DNA of 64,000 nt from Scenedesmus sp. ARA3 (taxonomy: Eukaryota; Chlorophyta; Chlorophyceae; Sphaeropleales; Scenedesmaceae): the NCBI GenBank assembly GCA_004335835.1, contig RWJK01000253.1, positions 1 to 64,000 of the forward strand. The letters run 5' to 3'. Positions 47,601-59,344 of the stretch are shown one piece after another. Each line of letters opens with the position of its first letter. Position 1 is the first letter of the stretch. Under the pieces are notes generated by a model, which did not search any database, was not told the DNA's origin, and saw only the letters and a program-made list of their open reading frames with translations. A program made the position numbers and the translations under genes.

Positions 47601-48411
47601 AACTAAATACCGATCATCAGCAGCAAGCAGCAAACACTGCCAGGGTGTGCTGGCTGTTCGCGGCCATTACTGCAATCTGAAGCCTTTATTCACACCTCGT
47701 ATGCAGGCTGAGCTGCTGATGGGACGTTTTGATGGCTGCTGTGCATGCAAACAACTGCTGCTGCCGCTGCTGCCAAGTGCCATCAGCAACCGCTGGCATC
47801 CGCTAGCCAAGGACAAAGTGTTCGGCGCAGGCTGGTTCCTGACCAACTGCAGCACTGCGCAACACGGCGCTGCCAATAGCTGATGTGATTGCAGCTGTTC
47901 AGTGCTTGCAAGCCTCTAAGTGCATTCCAGGTGACAGCTGCTGTTGCTGGTGGCTCACATAGGTGTTCAACTGCCGCACAAAGCTTGAGAAGTTGTTGTG
48001 CTTGAAGTGCCGCGGCAGCAGGTCTCTGCTGAACTCAGGAGGCTTCCATACAACGAAGCTGCAGGGCAGAGGGATGCACACGTCAGCCAACTATCTGCAT
48101 GACGCACAGGGAGCAACAGGCGCAACACCAACATGCGCTGGTGCAGCTACTTGTGGCCTTGCATGGACGTACCTGCGGCCGTCTGGAGACCAGGACACTA
48201 TGGCATCTGTGCTGACATCGTCAACAAGGTCATACCTGCGCGGGTCACACAGGGCGGGCGTCAGTGAGTAGGTGCTGCTGCTGCTGTTGAGTACAGCATC
48301 GCACGCGGGCAGCTGGCAAGCTGCATGCACTCACGTTTTCGTGAGAAAAGGAGGTGGCTGGTTTGCGCTGCTGCTGCTCTCGCTGCCAGACCCTCGTCGA
48401 GCTCCAGTCAT
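44603..48411 (-). CDS. HSF1: Heat shock transcription factor, class A type
   Basis: Activates chaperone genes by binding nGAAn repeats as a trimer. The first exon (48411-48335) encodes [20 protein letters not shown] and PFLTKT. In-frame exons follow at 48235-48173, 48058-47959, 47567-47412, 47203-47105, 46903-46732 and 46513-46302. They give the full DNA-binding domain ([73 protein letters not shown]) and HR-A/B heptads ([20 protein letters not shown], then [20 protein letters not shown]). A basic cluster GRKKRRGR fits a nuclear localisation signal. The Gln/Ala-rich C-terminal exon ends with an AHA-type activation motif ([10 protein letters not shown]). An Ala-rich exon near 46125-46010 has an uncertain acceptor. 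About 640 residues in total. Confidence 0.95.
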
Positions 48412-49024
48412 GGAGTCCAGCGCGCCCTTGGCAGCTCCCTAAAGAGCCTGCCTTAGAACTCTGATGGCAGATGCGTCGCTATTTGGCTGCTGAGCTGCTG
48501 CTGCCTGCTGCTGCTCCTGCTCCAGCTGCAGAGTAGCACCGTGCACAGCGGTGCACGCTTGTCTGAATGTCAGCGAACGTCAACAATGATCAGATAGACG
48601 ATCTAAACGTGTTTGAACACTATAACCACCGAACGAACGCAGCAAGCAAAAACCAGCTGTCTCAACAAGGGTTGGCCCTCACGTTGCAGGCTGTCATTAT
48701 AAGTAGAGACAGCAGAAAAACCGATCGGATGTCTGGTGGGGGACATTGGGCGCCCAAGGCTCCTGCCAAGCCTCGTGTTTAGCACGTTGAACAGCTGTTG
48801 TCATGACAAGCACAGGAGTTGGATGCTTGACTGGCAACTAGCTGCTCTACCATAGCCCTCCCTCACATCTGCTGGAATTGCCTTGTTTGTGCGGGCATAC
48901 TTGGCCGGGTGACTGTGTTGCTTGGCTGGCTGAAGGTGCATTTGCAAACGTGCAGCACTCGGTGTCACTGTTGTTTGTCTCCCACCCTCTGCGCCTTCTG
49001 TAGCTGCAGAAGCTGTCAGCAGAT
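48412..49024. promoter_or_regulatory. Divergent promoter region, HSF (-) and bTHX-like (+)
   Basis: About 610 bases between divergent starts. A 17-codon frame (MSGGGHWAPKAPAKPRV) at 48729-48782 could be an upstream ORF or an unspliced first exon of the plus-strand gene. No clear nGAAnnTTCn array was found. Confidence 0.4.
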
Positions 49025-49600
49025 ATGCAACAACCCACCCTTATCAGTAGCCTATGCAGGTCAATGGCAGCAGCAGCAGGCCGACAGCGACAGCTGGCAG
49101 CAGCAGTCACCCATGCAGCAGCAGCGAGCCAGCAGCAGCAGCAGCAGCAGCAGCAGACAGAGCTGCCAGAAGCATGTGGCCAGTATGACCGACGCACCCG
49201 CCGCGGCAAGGTAACACACATGATAGTGTCTAGTCAGCAGCGCAAAGACACCCAGCAGTCGTACGTGCATTTGTAGTCCTGGGACCTGAGATGCGCTGGA
49301 AAGGGTGGTGAATTCTGCTGTTCACAACAGAATCTGCATGCTCAGTGACACCCAGCAGACCGGCTGCAGCTATGTGCTTGACAGTGCTTCTACATTAGCG
49401 CACTAACCCCTGCGTGTTATGCATTGCCTGTGGTGCAGCTGTTTGCTGGCACAAACGGCCTCAGCCGGCCAAAGCCCAGCCCCAAGCGCAGTCAGCAGCT
49501 GCAAGCTGGCCGCATAGCAGTGCCACAGCCAGGCTGGCAGTCGCCAGCAGGATTGCAGCCATACAGCATCAGCCCGCCAGCACAGCAGATACAACAGTAG
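49025..49600 (+). CDS. Organellar small-subunit ribosomal protein bTHX/S31-like
   Basis: bTHX is a tiny basic protein of bacterial-type 30S subunits. Two exons, 49025-49210 and 49439-49600, give 115 residues in frame. The junction assembles the family motif: CGQYDRRTRRGK | LFAGTNGLSRPKPSPKR, matching the C-G-x-G-D-x-R/K-T-x-R-G-K-x-F/W-x-G-x-x-G-x-x-R-P-K pattern known from bTHX and from plant plastid/mitochondrial S31. The N-terminus (MQQPTLISSLCRSMAAAAGR) is basic and free of acids, like an organelle presequence, followed by a poly-Q run. The C-terminal 30 residues are Pro/Gln-rich. Mitochondrion versus plastid cannot be decided. The start may lie upstream, since the frame is open back to a possible acceptor near 49005. 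Confidence 0.72.
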
Positions 49601-51003
49601 CATGCACTGGCACTGCAGAAGTTCATCCTGTACACAGCTTGCTCTGCAGTGCTGTAGCAGCACTCCTTGATGGTGATGTAGCAACTATGCTGCTGCTGGG
49701 AGTACGCCTACTGCTAGCTTGGGTGTCAACATGTTTGTCTGTGCGCTTTCAACTGAGCGGTGGCCATATCATGGTCGAGTGCTTTTAGCACGCTCCTCGC
49801 ATGCTGTGTCCTATCACTGCAGGAGCTGTACCGCAAGTCGTGTTGAGCAGGTGCTGCAGGCCCAGCAATGCTGTGTGCCGAGGCCTGTGCTTGTGCTGTG
49901 TGCATGTCAGCTGGTGTCAGGAGGTGCTTGGATTGGATGTTACACGAACTGTGTTCGCATGTCAAACAGAAGAGCAGCCAGTGGTGGCAGGTTGCCAGAG
50001 CATCACACCTGGGACGGCTTCGTGATCCGGTTCAAAAGCAGGACGCTACACTGCCGCATGCGGCATGGCAGGGTGCCTTTGCCAACGCCTATGCCGCATG
50101 GTGGCGCTGTTGCTGTTTTGGTCCTGTATGCAGCCTGTGCTTGCTCAGGATCAGGCTTCAGCCCACTATGCCTTCGAAGCACCCGCATTTGTGTCTACTC
50201 TTGTCAATCACTTGCCTCAGGTTGTGACTGATGTGCAGGATTGTCTGCACGTAGGAATGCGAGGTTGGCAGAGCGTGTAATCAAGCAGTTCCACTAATTG
50301 CACACTTTGGCGGTCATGTTTGGCGGTAGTCCGCATGGCTAGGTGTCCACACACTGTGGCAAGGTTGCTGCATCTGCTGCACCAGGTTACTAAACAGTAC
50401 CATTTGAGTAGACGTACCCCGCCTACACATGCAGCTGAGCCGCACATTCAAGGCTGGGGGCCGCCCCCAGGTCCGGGACCTGTTGGTAGTACCCATGGAT
50501 ACTATTCTTGGCCAAGATGGAGTCGTCCTATGCGACAGTGACTGTCTCAGGTAGATGTGAAGTTTACAAAGTTATGGGCTGACGGCCCTGAGCGTCAAGC
50601 TCAAGCGGTTTCACTGAAGCATTAGCAGAAACCAGCAACCAGCAGCGGCAAATCATCCATGACATGTGTTCACCGTGACGAACGGCGTACTAGCAACCAC
50701 AAAACATGTGCGAAGCACTGGGCTGCTGCTGCCGCTGCTGGCCAAGGCATTACACAGCTGCAGCTGGCCGCCCCACAGTGCAATCACACACATGAAAGCT
50801 GCTGCGCATGACAGTGAGTGTCATGACGCCATGCAACAGAGCTACCAGCACATCACCCGCTTCTTTACAGTGCACTGTGTGCTCAGCATATAATTCGTCG
50901 CGTTATCAATGTCAGCCATGAAGAAGGTGCCAAGACCCACATGTAAGTACCTCTCCAAAACCATCTTGCTTGCGTCGCATGTGCACAGTGTGTTAGCCCT
51001 GCT
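49601..51003. other. Intergenic between convergent bTHX-like and coiled-coil genes
   Basis: About 1.4 kb. A plus-strand TGTAA at 50276-50280 and minus-strand TGTAA (TTACA at 50865-50869, 135 bases past the coiled-coil stop) are candidate poly(A) signals. Open frames here look accidental. Confidence 0.5.
50865..50869 (-). terminator. Putative TGTAA polyadenylation signal of the coiled-coil gene
   Basis: TTACA on plus reads TGTAA on minus, 135 bases downstream of the stop codon at 51004. Confidence 0.45.
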
Positions 51004-54000
51004 TTACAGGCTTACGGCCACTGCTGCCTCACGCGAGCCATCAACAGAGTCTGCTGCTGCGCCACTCAAGCGTGATGTGCCTGCTGCAGCATCAGCATCA
51101 CTATGCCCCGAGCCATCTGCCGCTGTCACGTGTGGCACCAGTGAGGTCCTTGCATACGGGTTGAACTGCACCAGCAGTGCAGGCCCTGCAGCTGAGGCCC
51201 GACGGCTGACTGCACACACCTCCTGCACGTACGAGAGCACGCAGCATCATGCAACAGCATACAACATCACACAACAGTACATTGTAACTGGTCGGCTGTG
51301 GTGCGGCATGCCGTAGGGACCTGCACCTATCTGACATCATGCCACCGCTTCTGATGATGTGACGGCAGCATGATGATGCGGCAGTGGCACAGGGCCACTC
51401 TGATCATTGGCTGTCGTACAGCAGGCGTACATCCCACGTACAGCGCAATTACACCACTGCAGCCACGTGCAGCCTGCCACTGGGCCAAACTATACATGTG
51501 TGGGTACAGGATACACCGCACTTGCTGTGGCACGGGGCTGCAAGCTAACACCCCTCAGCTGCACCCACACCTCCGCCAGCCTGCCAACCCACCTGCAGTG
51601 CTGCCATGCACTCCTCCACTGCCTCAGTGTTCTCCACAAGCTGCTCCTCCAGCTGCTCCGTGGTGGCAGACATGCTGCCCTGCACGCCAGCAACAGCCAC
51701 AGCCACAGCGCGGCTGTCAGCAGCCACAGGACTGGAGATGGCATTCATGTCACACCTGCGCAGCTTGGACTGCTGTGTCTGCACCTGGCAAATCTAGCAC
51801 TGTGCTCACACAGGCGCACCCTTGCATGTGCTGCACCCTCAACGCTGCAGTCCCTCACCTCAACAGAACCACCCAGCACCAGCACCGGCGGCGCACAGAC
51901 ACGTTGCTGTGTTTCAGCCCATTTGCAAGATGCGCGCTTGATCCAGGATGCACGCGTTGAATGCTTGAGCAGGTGCAGCAATCCGCCAGCCCGGCGCAGC
52001 TCAGACTGGTTCAGAGCCAGTCACGAGCGCACTCCCAGCTGTCGTATGGCATTGAAGCAATGCAACTGATGCCTGCACTCGACACAGCCTATATGCGCTG
52101 TCTTGTAACCTGCTACCTGCCGCAATGTTTCAAGCAGGCACACTAAATCTGGTGCCGGCACTCAGCAGCATTGTGCATGCAACTTACCTGTCTCATTGCC
52201 GCCAGCAGTGCTGCCACAGCTGCACCGAGCTCCCGTAGTTCGCTAGCCGTTGCACTATCACTACTGTCAGCCGGTGTTGCTGACAGCCGCACTGCATAGG
52301 CCGCTACAGAGCGCGCCAGCTCAGCTGTGGCTGAGGCCGCGCTGTCTGCAGCTGCAAAGTGCTCGTGCAGCTGTTGCTCGCACTGCAGCAACGCTTGCCC
52401 AAGTTGCTGCAATTGTTGCTGTGTCTGCTGCTCAGTGGCCGAATAGCCCGCCAGCTGCAGCTGTAGCTGCTGCACTTGCTCCAGCATTGGCTCGGCTAGC
52501 TGCTGCGTAGCAAAAGCAGCTTGTTGGCTGCTATCACGTTCTCGCTGTGCAGCCTCAAGCTGCTGCTGTAAGCTGGCAGTGTGCTGCTGCAGGCCTTGCA
52601 CCTTTGCCTGGAGTTGCTGTTGCTCTGCTGCAGCCTCTGCTTGTGACACTGCTAGCTGCAGCTGAACATCCGCATTGTGCTGCTGCACTTGCTGCAGCAG
52701 AGCTTGCAGCTGCTGATGCTCCCCAGCTGTCGCCACATTCGCCTCTGTTACCTCCTGCTGCTTTGCTGCCAGCTGCTGCTCGAGCTGGGCAGCATGCTGC
52801 TGCAGCTGCTGCACAGCTTGCTGCAATCGGTAGTGCTCCGCTGCCGCTGCCTGCTGAGATTCTTCCAGCTGCTGCTGCGCTGCCTCAAGCTGCTGATGTA
52901 CCTGCTGAGCAAACTCCTGCATCTGCAGGGCCTCCTCTGCTTGCAGCTGCATCTGCTCCTGCTTCTCCTGCAGAAGCACCTGCAGCTGCTGCACTGCGCC
53001 CTGCAACGCGGCCACCTCACTGCTCCTGCCACTGGCTGGCCTCTTTGCAGGGTAGTTGAGATAGGGACTAAGATCTGGCAGCTGGCGGTGCTGCTGGGGC
53101 TTCTGAGCACTGTGCAGCGTCCTGGGAGCTGACGCAGGTGCAGCAGACGCAGGCCGCACAAGCCGCCCAGCTACCAGCAACGTGTTCAGCACACTGCTGC
53201 TGCTGCCCGCTGCTTGAGCACTGCAAGGCCTTGCCCGCAGGGCTGTTGGGCTGCTGCTGCTGTTGTGGCTGTGCTGCTGTGCTGTATGACCAGCAGCACT
53301 ACTGCACGCTGCACCAGCTGAAGCCGGGCGTGCACCAGCAACACAGCCGCCAGTGCTGTTGTCAGCTCCCTGCGTCCACTGCTGGCTGGATGCAGCTGCT
53401 GCTCCAGGCAAGCTGTCTAGGGTGGCCTGCAGCCGTGCAACATGTGACCGCAGGAACATGAGCAGCTCAACTGCACTATCAGGCCTACCAGGCCGGCTGG
53501 GGCTGCTGCACCTGCCTGCACTGCCAGGCCGGCCGCGTGCAGCTGCTATGCCTGCAAAGCCTGGTGCTGAAGGTAGCCTGCCCCGAAGCAGCAGGGCCTG
53601 CTGCAGCAGCATGCGGTGGGCGTCTTGTGCTGCTGCTAGCGCCCTGGAGGTGCAGGGGCCTGATGCATCCGGTGCTGCTGCTGCTGCTGGACCCACAAAG
53701 GCAGCAACGAGGTCCAGCAGGTCCTGCCCCAGCTGACTGCCTGCACAAGGCAGTTGTAGGCAGCCTCAGCAGGGACCCTGATGATCGAGCGTGCCACTGG
53801 CATTTGATGATATGTAGGCTGCCAGTAGGCATGGAACTCCAAGCTTGAGATGCTAGCAGTGATGAATGTCCTTGGCCTCTGCAATTTGCATTGGTGCATA
53901 GCCTATCAGCTGCAAGTGGTGTCAACACTCACCATCTATGTTCCCCTGCACAGCAGCTGCTGCCTGCCCTTGCACCTCCCGCAACGCCATACTGGCCAGC

Positions 54001-55040
54001 TCAACCTGTGCTGCCGCTGCCTGTGCTGTCTGCTGTGCGTCCTCAGCCCTGCAGGCCAGCTGCTGCACCAGCTGCTGCTGCTGCTGCAGCTGCCCCAGCA
54101 CCAGCACCAGCTGCTGCTTCAGGGACCCCAATTGAATGGCAGCGCCATCTGACTGAGCCAGCTGTGTGTATTGCTGCTCCAGCTGGCCGACGGTTGCTTT
54201 CAAGACAGCATTTTGGTCCTTGAGCGCGCCAATTAAGCAGGCTTGCTGTGTGCTGCTCAGCGCTGCTGCTGCCGCCCTGCGTGGTGACAGCTGCCGCTCA
54301 CGGTGCGTATTCTGGCTGCTGCTGTCGCCTGCTGCTGTGCTGCTGTAGCATTCCTGTTCAGCCGCAAACTGTATTTGTACGCCATGTGGCTGCTGCCGTT
54401 CCTGCAAGAGGCCCTCAGCTGCCAGCAGTGCCTGCCTGCAGCGCCTGAGCTCAACCTCCTTGTGGCGTGCAGCTGTCAGGGCAAGCTTCTGCAAGACATA
54501 TGCATGGAACAGCAGCACTAGGTGCCCATCAGCGCGTTGCTTTCCAGACTGCAACTTGCAGTTTCGCCTTAGCGCAGCGTGTATGAAGAACTAGGGCCCT
54601 TTTTTTGCTACTGCTGCGTACCGCTTGCAGGCACAGCAGTGCAAGCAGCAAGCAGGTGCTTGAGCGACGTTCGACACACGGAGGCAAGGCTAAGATGCAT
54701 GAGAGGCTGCTGGAACTCACCAGCTGCTCCTGCAGCTCGTTGTTGTGCTCCTGCTGTGCAAGCAGCTGCTGAGCCAGAGTCTCAGGCTGCCGAAATGCCA
54801 GCAGTGAAGCTACATGGTGTCCACGGTGCTGCAATGGCCTGCTGCTGCCTTTTGCGGCAGCCAGGCCTGAGTTATCAGTGGAGCAGTTGCCTGCATTGGG
54901 CACGAGGTAAGCGGCACAGGCTCAGGTGTTTGTACTGGTGCATGCATGGGCATGTCACTGCATGTGAGACACCAGCCCAGCAAGACCATGCCCCAGAGGG
55001 TACACTCACCAACCAGGTAGTCCGCAGTGCGTCTAGACAT
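51004..55040 (-). CDS. Long coiled-coil protein, function unknown
   Basis: I do not recognise the family. Seven exons join in frame to 955 residues: 55040-55010, 54890-54721, 54488-53933, 53740-52188, 52005-51859, 51784-51593 and 51222-51004. The first exon is MSRRTADYLVG. Residues about 45-250 and 440-770 are Gln/Glu/Ala/Leu heptad-rich coiled coil (for example VAALQGAVQQLQVLLQEKQE). Between them lies a Ser/Pro/Ala-rich basic stretch with SAGRCSSPSRPGRP. The last three exons are less repetitive and look most conserved: STRASWIKRASCKWAETQQR, PPVLVLGGSVE, and VQFNPYARTSLVPHVTAADG near the end. It could be a centrosomal, basal-body or cytoskeletal scaffold, but nothing specific proves that. Gln-rich stretches come from CAG-type codons. 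Confidence 0.8.
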
Positions 55041-55418
55041 TGATGTCTGTGACGTCTACACTTGATACATGAGTAGGGCACAAGACAGATGATGCAGGTA
55101 GATGCCTGTTTTCCCGCGAAGTCCCTGTACAGTCCGTTTGTTCGCGAGCGTAGCAGGCAGAAATAGGTAAGTGAAGAATAAACATTCGACGGGACCCAAG
55201 CTACACCAAGAAAACAGAAAACAGGCTGGCAGTGCCAGGCACGAAGCACAAAGCAGGTAAACACCACAATGCCTGAACCTGGGTCTCTGCACCCGCAGCA
55301 CAGCAGCAGTGCTGAGCCCTGTGTGCCGATGTAAGATCAGGAAGCCAAGACTATTGATAAACCCGAGTCCTGAAACTGACACGCTTCACTCACATGGCTA
55401 TGCAGTGAAAGCGACTTG
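55041..55418. other. Intergenic between two minus-strand genes
   Basis: About 380 bases holding the 3' end of the J-domain gene and the promoter of the coiled-coil gene. No coding signal and no TGTAA seen on the minus strand. Confidence 0.5.
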
Positions 55419-57478
55419 TCACCACTTTGATCGTAGCCACTGCAGTGCCTGACCAAGCTGCCTGCCCCACTCTTCAGCCCTCTCCTGCAGCGCACTCATG
55501 CCCGGCTCTGCAAACCGCCGCGCCTCCATATCATAGCTGTAGCAGCCAGCGGTCAGCACGAACACTGCTGGGTGCATCCAGCCAGACTTGTGCTGTGCTT
55601 CGTGCCCCTCCCACTCCACCACCCAGCCGCCCCTGTCATGCGTGTCTGTGAGGGGCGGGAACAGCCACGTGCTGCTGGGAGGCATCCAGCGCCGCTGCAG
55701 GCGTGCGATGACGCGCGAGCCCTGCGTGCCTGGCAGGTAGAAGTACACGTGGTGCACGCCAGGGGTGTAGTACCTGCACACACACACACACACAGCGGCA
55801 GTGGCAGAAGGCAGGATGGAGGACATGCCAGGGAAAGGTGGCTGATAGCAAGTGCATTGCAGCCGGCTCAGCACTACACCAACTCTGGCTGCTCTTAACC
55901 AGCAATTGAAAGCATAGCAACACATCCGCTGCTTTATTGCTGCAGAAAACTCCCCAGCCCTGTTGCCCAGCCAGCCCGGCCTCACTTGTAAAGCACGCCC
56001 ATCAGGCGCCCCGTGAGCGGCTCCATCACGATGTCATCCAGCACAGCCGCAGCAAACACGCCGCCTATGTACACCTGTGGCAGCAGCACCACAGGCAAAC
56101 CCTTGGGCAGATGAGCACCGTTGAACAGCACGATGTGTGCTTGGCGTTGGCATTCTACCACTTGTAATAACAAAGATGTGCACCGTTAAACACAATTTGG
56201 GCGTATGTCATCGCACCTGCTGCAGCCCCACTTGTGGTCGCACTGTCAGGGCCAGCTGTAAGACGATGTTACACAGCAAAAGCAAGGCTGCGCACCTTCA
56301 AGCACAGCTGGAGCAAAGCTGGTGCCAGCTGTATTGGCACCTACTGACGCTTCGTGGCACAGCGCCTGCAGCATGCAGCATGGTTCCTGCAGCCAACCCC
56401 TGCCGCATGCAGTGGTTCTTGGACTCTGGACGCGCCTCAGCCTCCTCACCTTCGTCGGCTTAGCAGCTTGTGTGTCATCCCTCACTGACACTGCTGCCAC
56501 CCTGCCATCCGCCATCACCAGCTGCAGCACCAGCACACCCTCGCTGCCATCATCAAAGCTCCAGTCAGCAGCAGCCCAGTCAGCTGTAGGGCTGCGCAGC
56601 CAGCGCATCAAGCGCTGCTGCTTCTGCCGCAGCCAGCTGCTGTGCTGTTGGCTGCCAGGCCCTGCTGATCGCTGCTGCTGCTGCTGCTGCTGCCTCTGCT
56701 GCTGCTGCTGGCTTTGCTCACCGCATGCTTCAGCGGCTGCGCCATTGCTATCCTTTTGCTGCTGCTGCTGCTTCTGCTGTTGGTACATGCCCATGAAGGG
56801 CTGCCGCTCCTGCTGCAAGTGTCTACTGCCTCCATCCTCCTGCTGCCACCTCAGCTGCCCAGCAGACTCCGCTGCCGACCGCTTCTCTGACCCACCAGCA
56901 GCCACATCCTTGTCGGAACACAATGCAGCGTGCGTGCCACCTGCGCTGTCAGTGCCGCCGCTGCTGCCATCTGCTGAGCCAGCTTGGTCAGCAGCATGCT
57001 GCTCCTGCCAGGCTGCCTCCCACGCTTGCTTCGCTGCACGGCCGCCAAGGCACCCATCATCAAGAGCATCCTGCTCCGCTGCCGCTGGGCCACTTCTGCC
57101 GGTGCCAGCGGCCTGGCCCATGCTGTGAGCTGCAGAGCTGGCAGCACCTGCCACCTCAGCTGCTGCAGGCAGCTGCAGCGGCTGTGGCGGCTGCCACTCG
57201 TAGGACCCACGCAGCGGGTGCTCTCTCCGCAGCAGCTCCTCCCACTCAGCCTCACTCAAAGCCACATCGTCGCCTGCTGCTGCTTCTACGTCTGCTGCTG
57301 CTGCAGCAGTGCTAGCAGCCGCAGCTGGCGCTGCTGCCGCTGCTGCTGTTGTTGTAGACGAGGGTTCAGCACTTGACGGCCAACGCTGCGGAGGTGCAGC
57401 TGCTGCAGAATGGAGCTCCAGATGCTGGCGGTGCTCTTGCTGCACGCCAGCGCGCTGCTGAGCTGGCTCAGCTGCATG

Positions 57479-57517
<39 letters not shown>

Positions 57518-59344
57518 GTCCACGCCAGCAGGCAGTGCTGGGGCGACATGCGGCAGGGAGCCCTGTTCGCCTTGCTGCGCTGCTCCTGGCAATGCTGCTG
57601 TCTCCGCTGCTCCACCTGGGATGATGCACGGGACATAGAAGTGCAGCTGTGGTGAGCGTGAAGCGAGAAGTTTAATACATGGCCTGTGACCTGCCTGAAA
57701 TCACAAACACAGTACAAAGACATCAGCACAGGACTTGCCTGCCCAGACACTGTACCAACCCTGCTGCAGCACTGCACGGCTTGTAGCTACAAGCAACAGG
57801 ACATGGGCCATGTGGTTATGCCTGCAGTCAGCACAGAGCTGATGAGTCCCACCTGCAATCTGCAGCGGCTGCTGCACCCTCACCACCCCCAGCAGCATCC
57901 TGCCATGCACCAGGTGCAGCAGGTCGCTGCTGAGAGAGGGGTGGCCCCGCTCATCAGCCTCAAAGGAGCCGGGCAGCTGCCCAGGCAGCACCTGCAGCCT
58001 GCAGCAACGCCAGATAAACAGGCACAGCAACGGTGCAGCGTTGCTCACGGCTGCTAGCACCAAACACTGCATAGTAGCTGCTGCTGCTGCTGCTGCTGCG
58101 CCTTTGTGCATGGCGCTACCCTGCCGCATGATAAACTGTACGCCTGGCAGGTTTGAGCTGCTGACCACTTGCACACGCAACAGATGCACTATCAATCCTC
58201 CAGCACTGCTGTTATTTTACACTGCTGCTGGTCATGCATGCTCGCTTACTTGGGCCCCAGGAACGCCTTGAGCAGCGCAGCATGCAGGTCCCGCTCCAGC
58301 TCATGGCGGTGCTTGGCCAGCGCATGCGTCACAGACCAGCGCAGCCTGCTGCTGTTGTCTGCGGTCGCAGGCACGCTGCTTGGGCCATCGCGGGCCCAGC
58401 CAGACATGCCGTACCGCCAGGCAAAGGGGTCTGCGCAGCGCAAACATGTACAGCGCTTTCTGTGCCAGCAGCTGCAACTATCAGCGCTTGTTGTGCTCGG
58501 CTGCAGACCGAGTGCAGCAGCAGTAATGCAGATAAGACCTTATCTAGGCATGCCGCAGCATTTGCAGCCGACGCATGCACATGAAACACTCTTGTGGCCC
58601 TGCAGATACGGACATGATACATGCATGGAACACCTTGCTTGCAGCTGCTTCCACAGCATGAATGAGCCCACCTGCATCACCACCTGGGGCATCCTCTGTG
58701 CCACTGCTGCTGCCGCCACCACCATCTGCTGCCGCGGCTGCAGCTGCTGCAGCGCGCTTGAGAGCGCCTGGCAGCTTGGAATTGCTGGCTATGTCGTACA
58801 GCTGGCGCTGCTGAGGGTCACTAAGCACTTCATACGCAGCGACAAGGCGCAAGAAAGCCTCGCCATCTGCTGCATTGAAGCTGGCCTTCAAGTCTGGATG
58901 TAAGTCCTTGGCCCTCTGCAAGGCAGCAGCAGTGGGGGGCATTGTGTCCCAAATGCACGGCGAGGACTTGCAGGAAGTATTGTGCCTGCCTCTTAAAAAC
59001 AGCAGCACCTGATGCTGCACACTGAGTGACTGTGCCATATGGAAGGCGGCAGACTGCTGCTACAACTGCAAACAGCAAAGCAAAGGTGACAAATACGTGC
59101 TATGTAAAAGCGAAACACCAGCCTGCATGCAGTTGCACTCTGGGGTCCTGCTGTTCCTTACCCGTCTGAAAGCACTCTTGATATCCTCTGCTGTGGCGCT
59201 GTGCTGCAGGCCCAGCACCTCGTAGTGTGATGGTGGCTGTGGTTGAGCAGCAAATGCCCTAATCAGTGCCTGCCTGGGCAGCTGGCTTGCGCATGTCAGG
59301 CGATGGAAGGCTGTCAGCGCCCTCAGCGCAGCCAGCATGAACAC
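55419..59344 (-). CDS. J-domain (DnaJ-like) protein with organelle presequence and unknown C-terminal domain
   Basis: J-proteins stimulate Hsp70 ATPase through an HPD motif. Eight exons join in frame to 739 residues: 59344-59162, 58915-58672, 58430-58250, 57998-57853, 57615-56450, 56255-56217, 56074-55986 and 55773-55419. Residues 1-33 (MFMLAALRALTAFHRLTCAS...) are an amphipathic basic presequence, probably mitochondrial or plastid. The J-domain has HYEVLGLQHSATAEDIKSAF, then RAKDLHPD with HPD at 67-69, and LVAAYEVLSDPQQRQLYD. There is no Gly/Phe region and no zinc fingers, so it is class C. The centre is very Ala/Gln/Ser-rich. The C-terminus (YYTPGVHHVYFYLPGTQGSR, TDTHDRGGWVVEWEGHEAQH, MHPAVFVLTAGCYSYDMEAR) looks like a conserved folded domain that I cannot name. 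Confidence 0.88.
55777..55794. repeat. (CA)9 / (TG)9 dinucleotide repeat at a splice acceptor
   Basis: Nine CA units on plus; on minus, (TG)9 runs directly into the CAG acceptor of the last exon (55773) of the J-domain gene, in the place of a polypyrimidine tract. Confidence 0.9.
57481..57516. repeat. (CTG)12 tract encoding poly-Ala on minus
   Basis: Twelve CTG units inside the long J-domain gene exon. The minus-strand frame reads GCA, giving a twelve-alanine run. This is the longest pure triplet tract noted in the window. Confidence 0.9.

Noticed and set aside
50065..50280. 71-codon frame with a signal-peptide-like start (MVALLLFWSCMQPVLAQ)
   Set aside because: The hydrophobic stretch is short, the rest shows no motif, and there is no neighbouring exon; treated as chance.
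52250..53132. Leu/Ala-rich plus-strand frames opposite the coiled-coil gene
   Set aside because: They mirror Gln/Glu/Ala codons of the minus-strand coiled coil, which is supported by seven in-phase exons.
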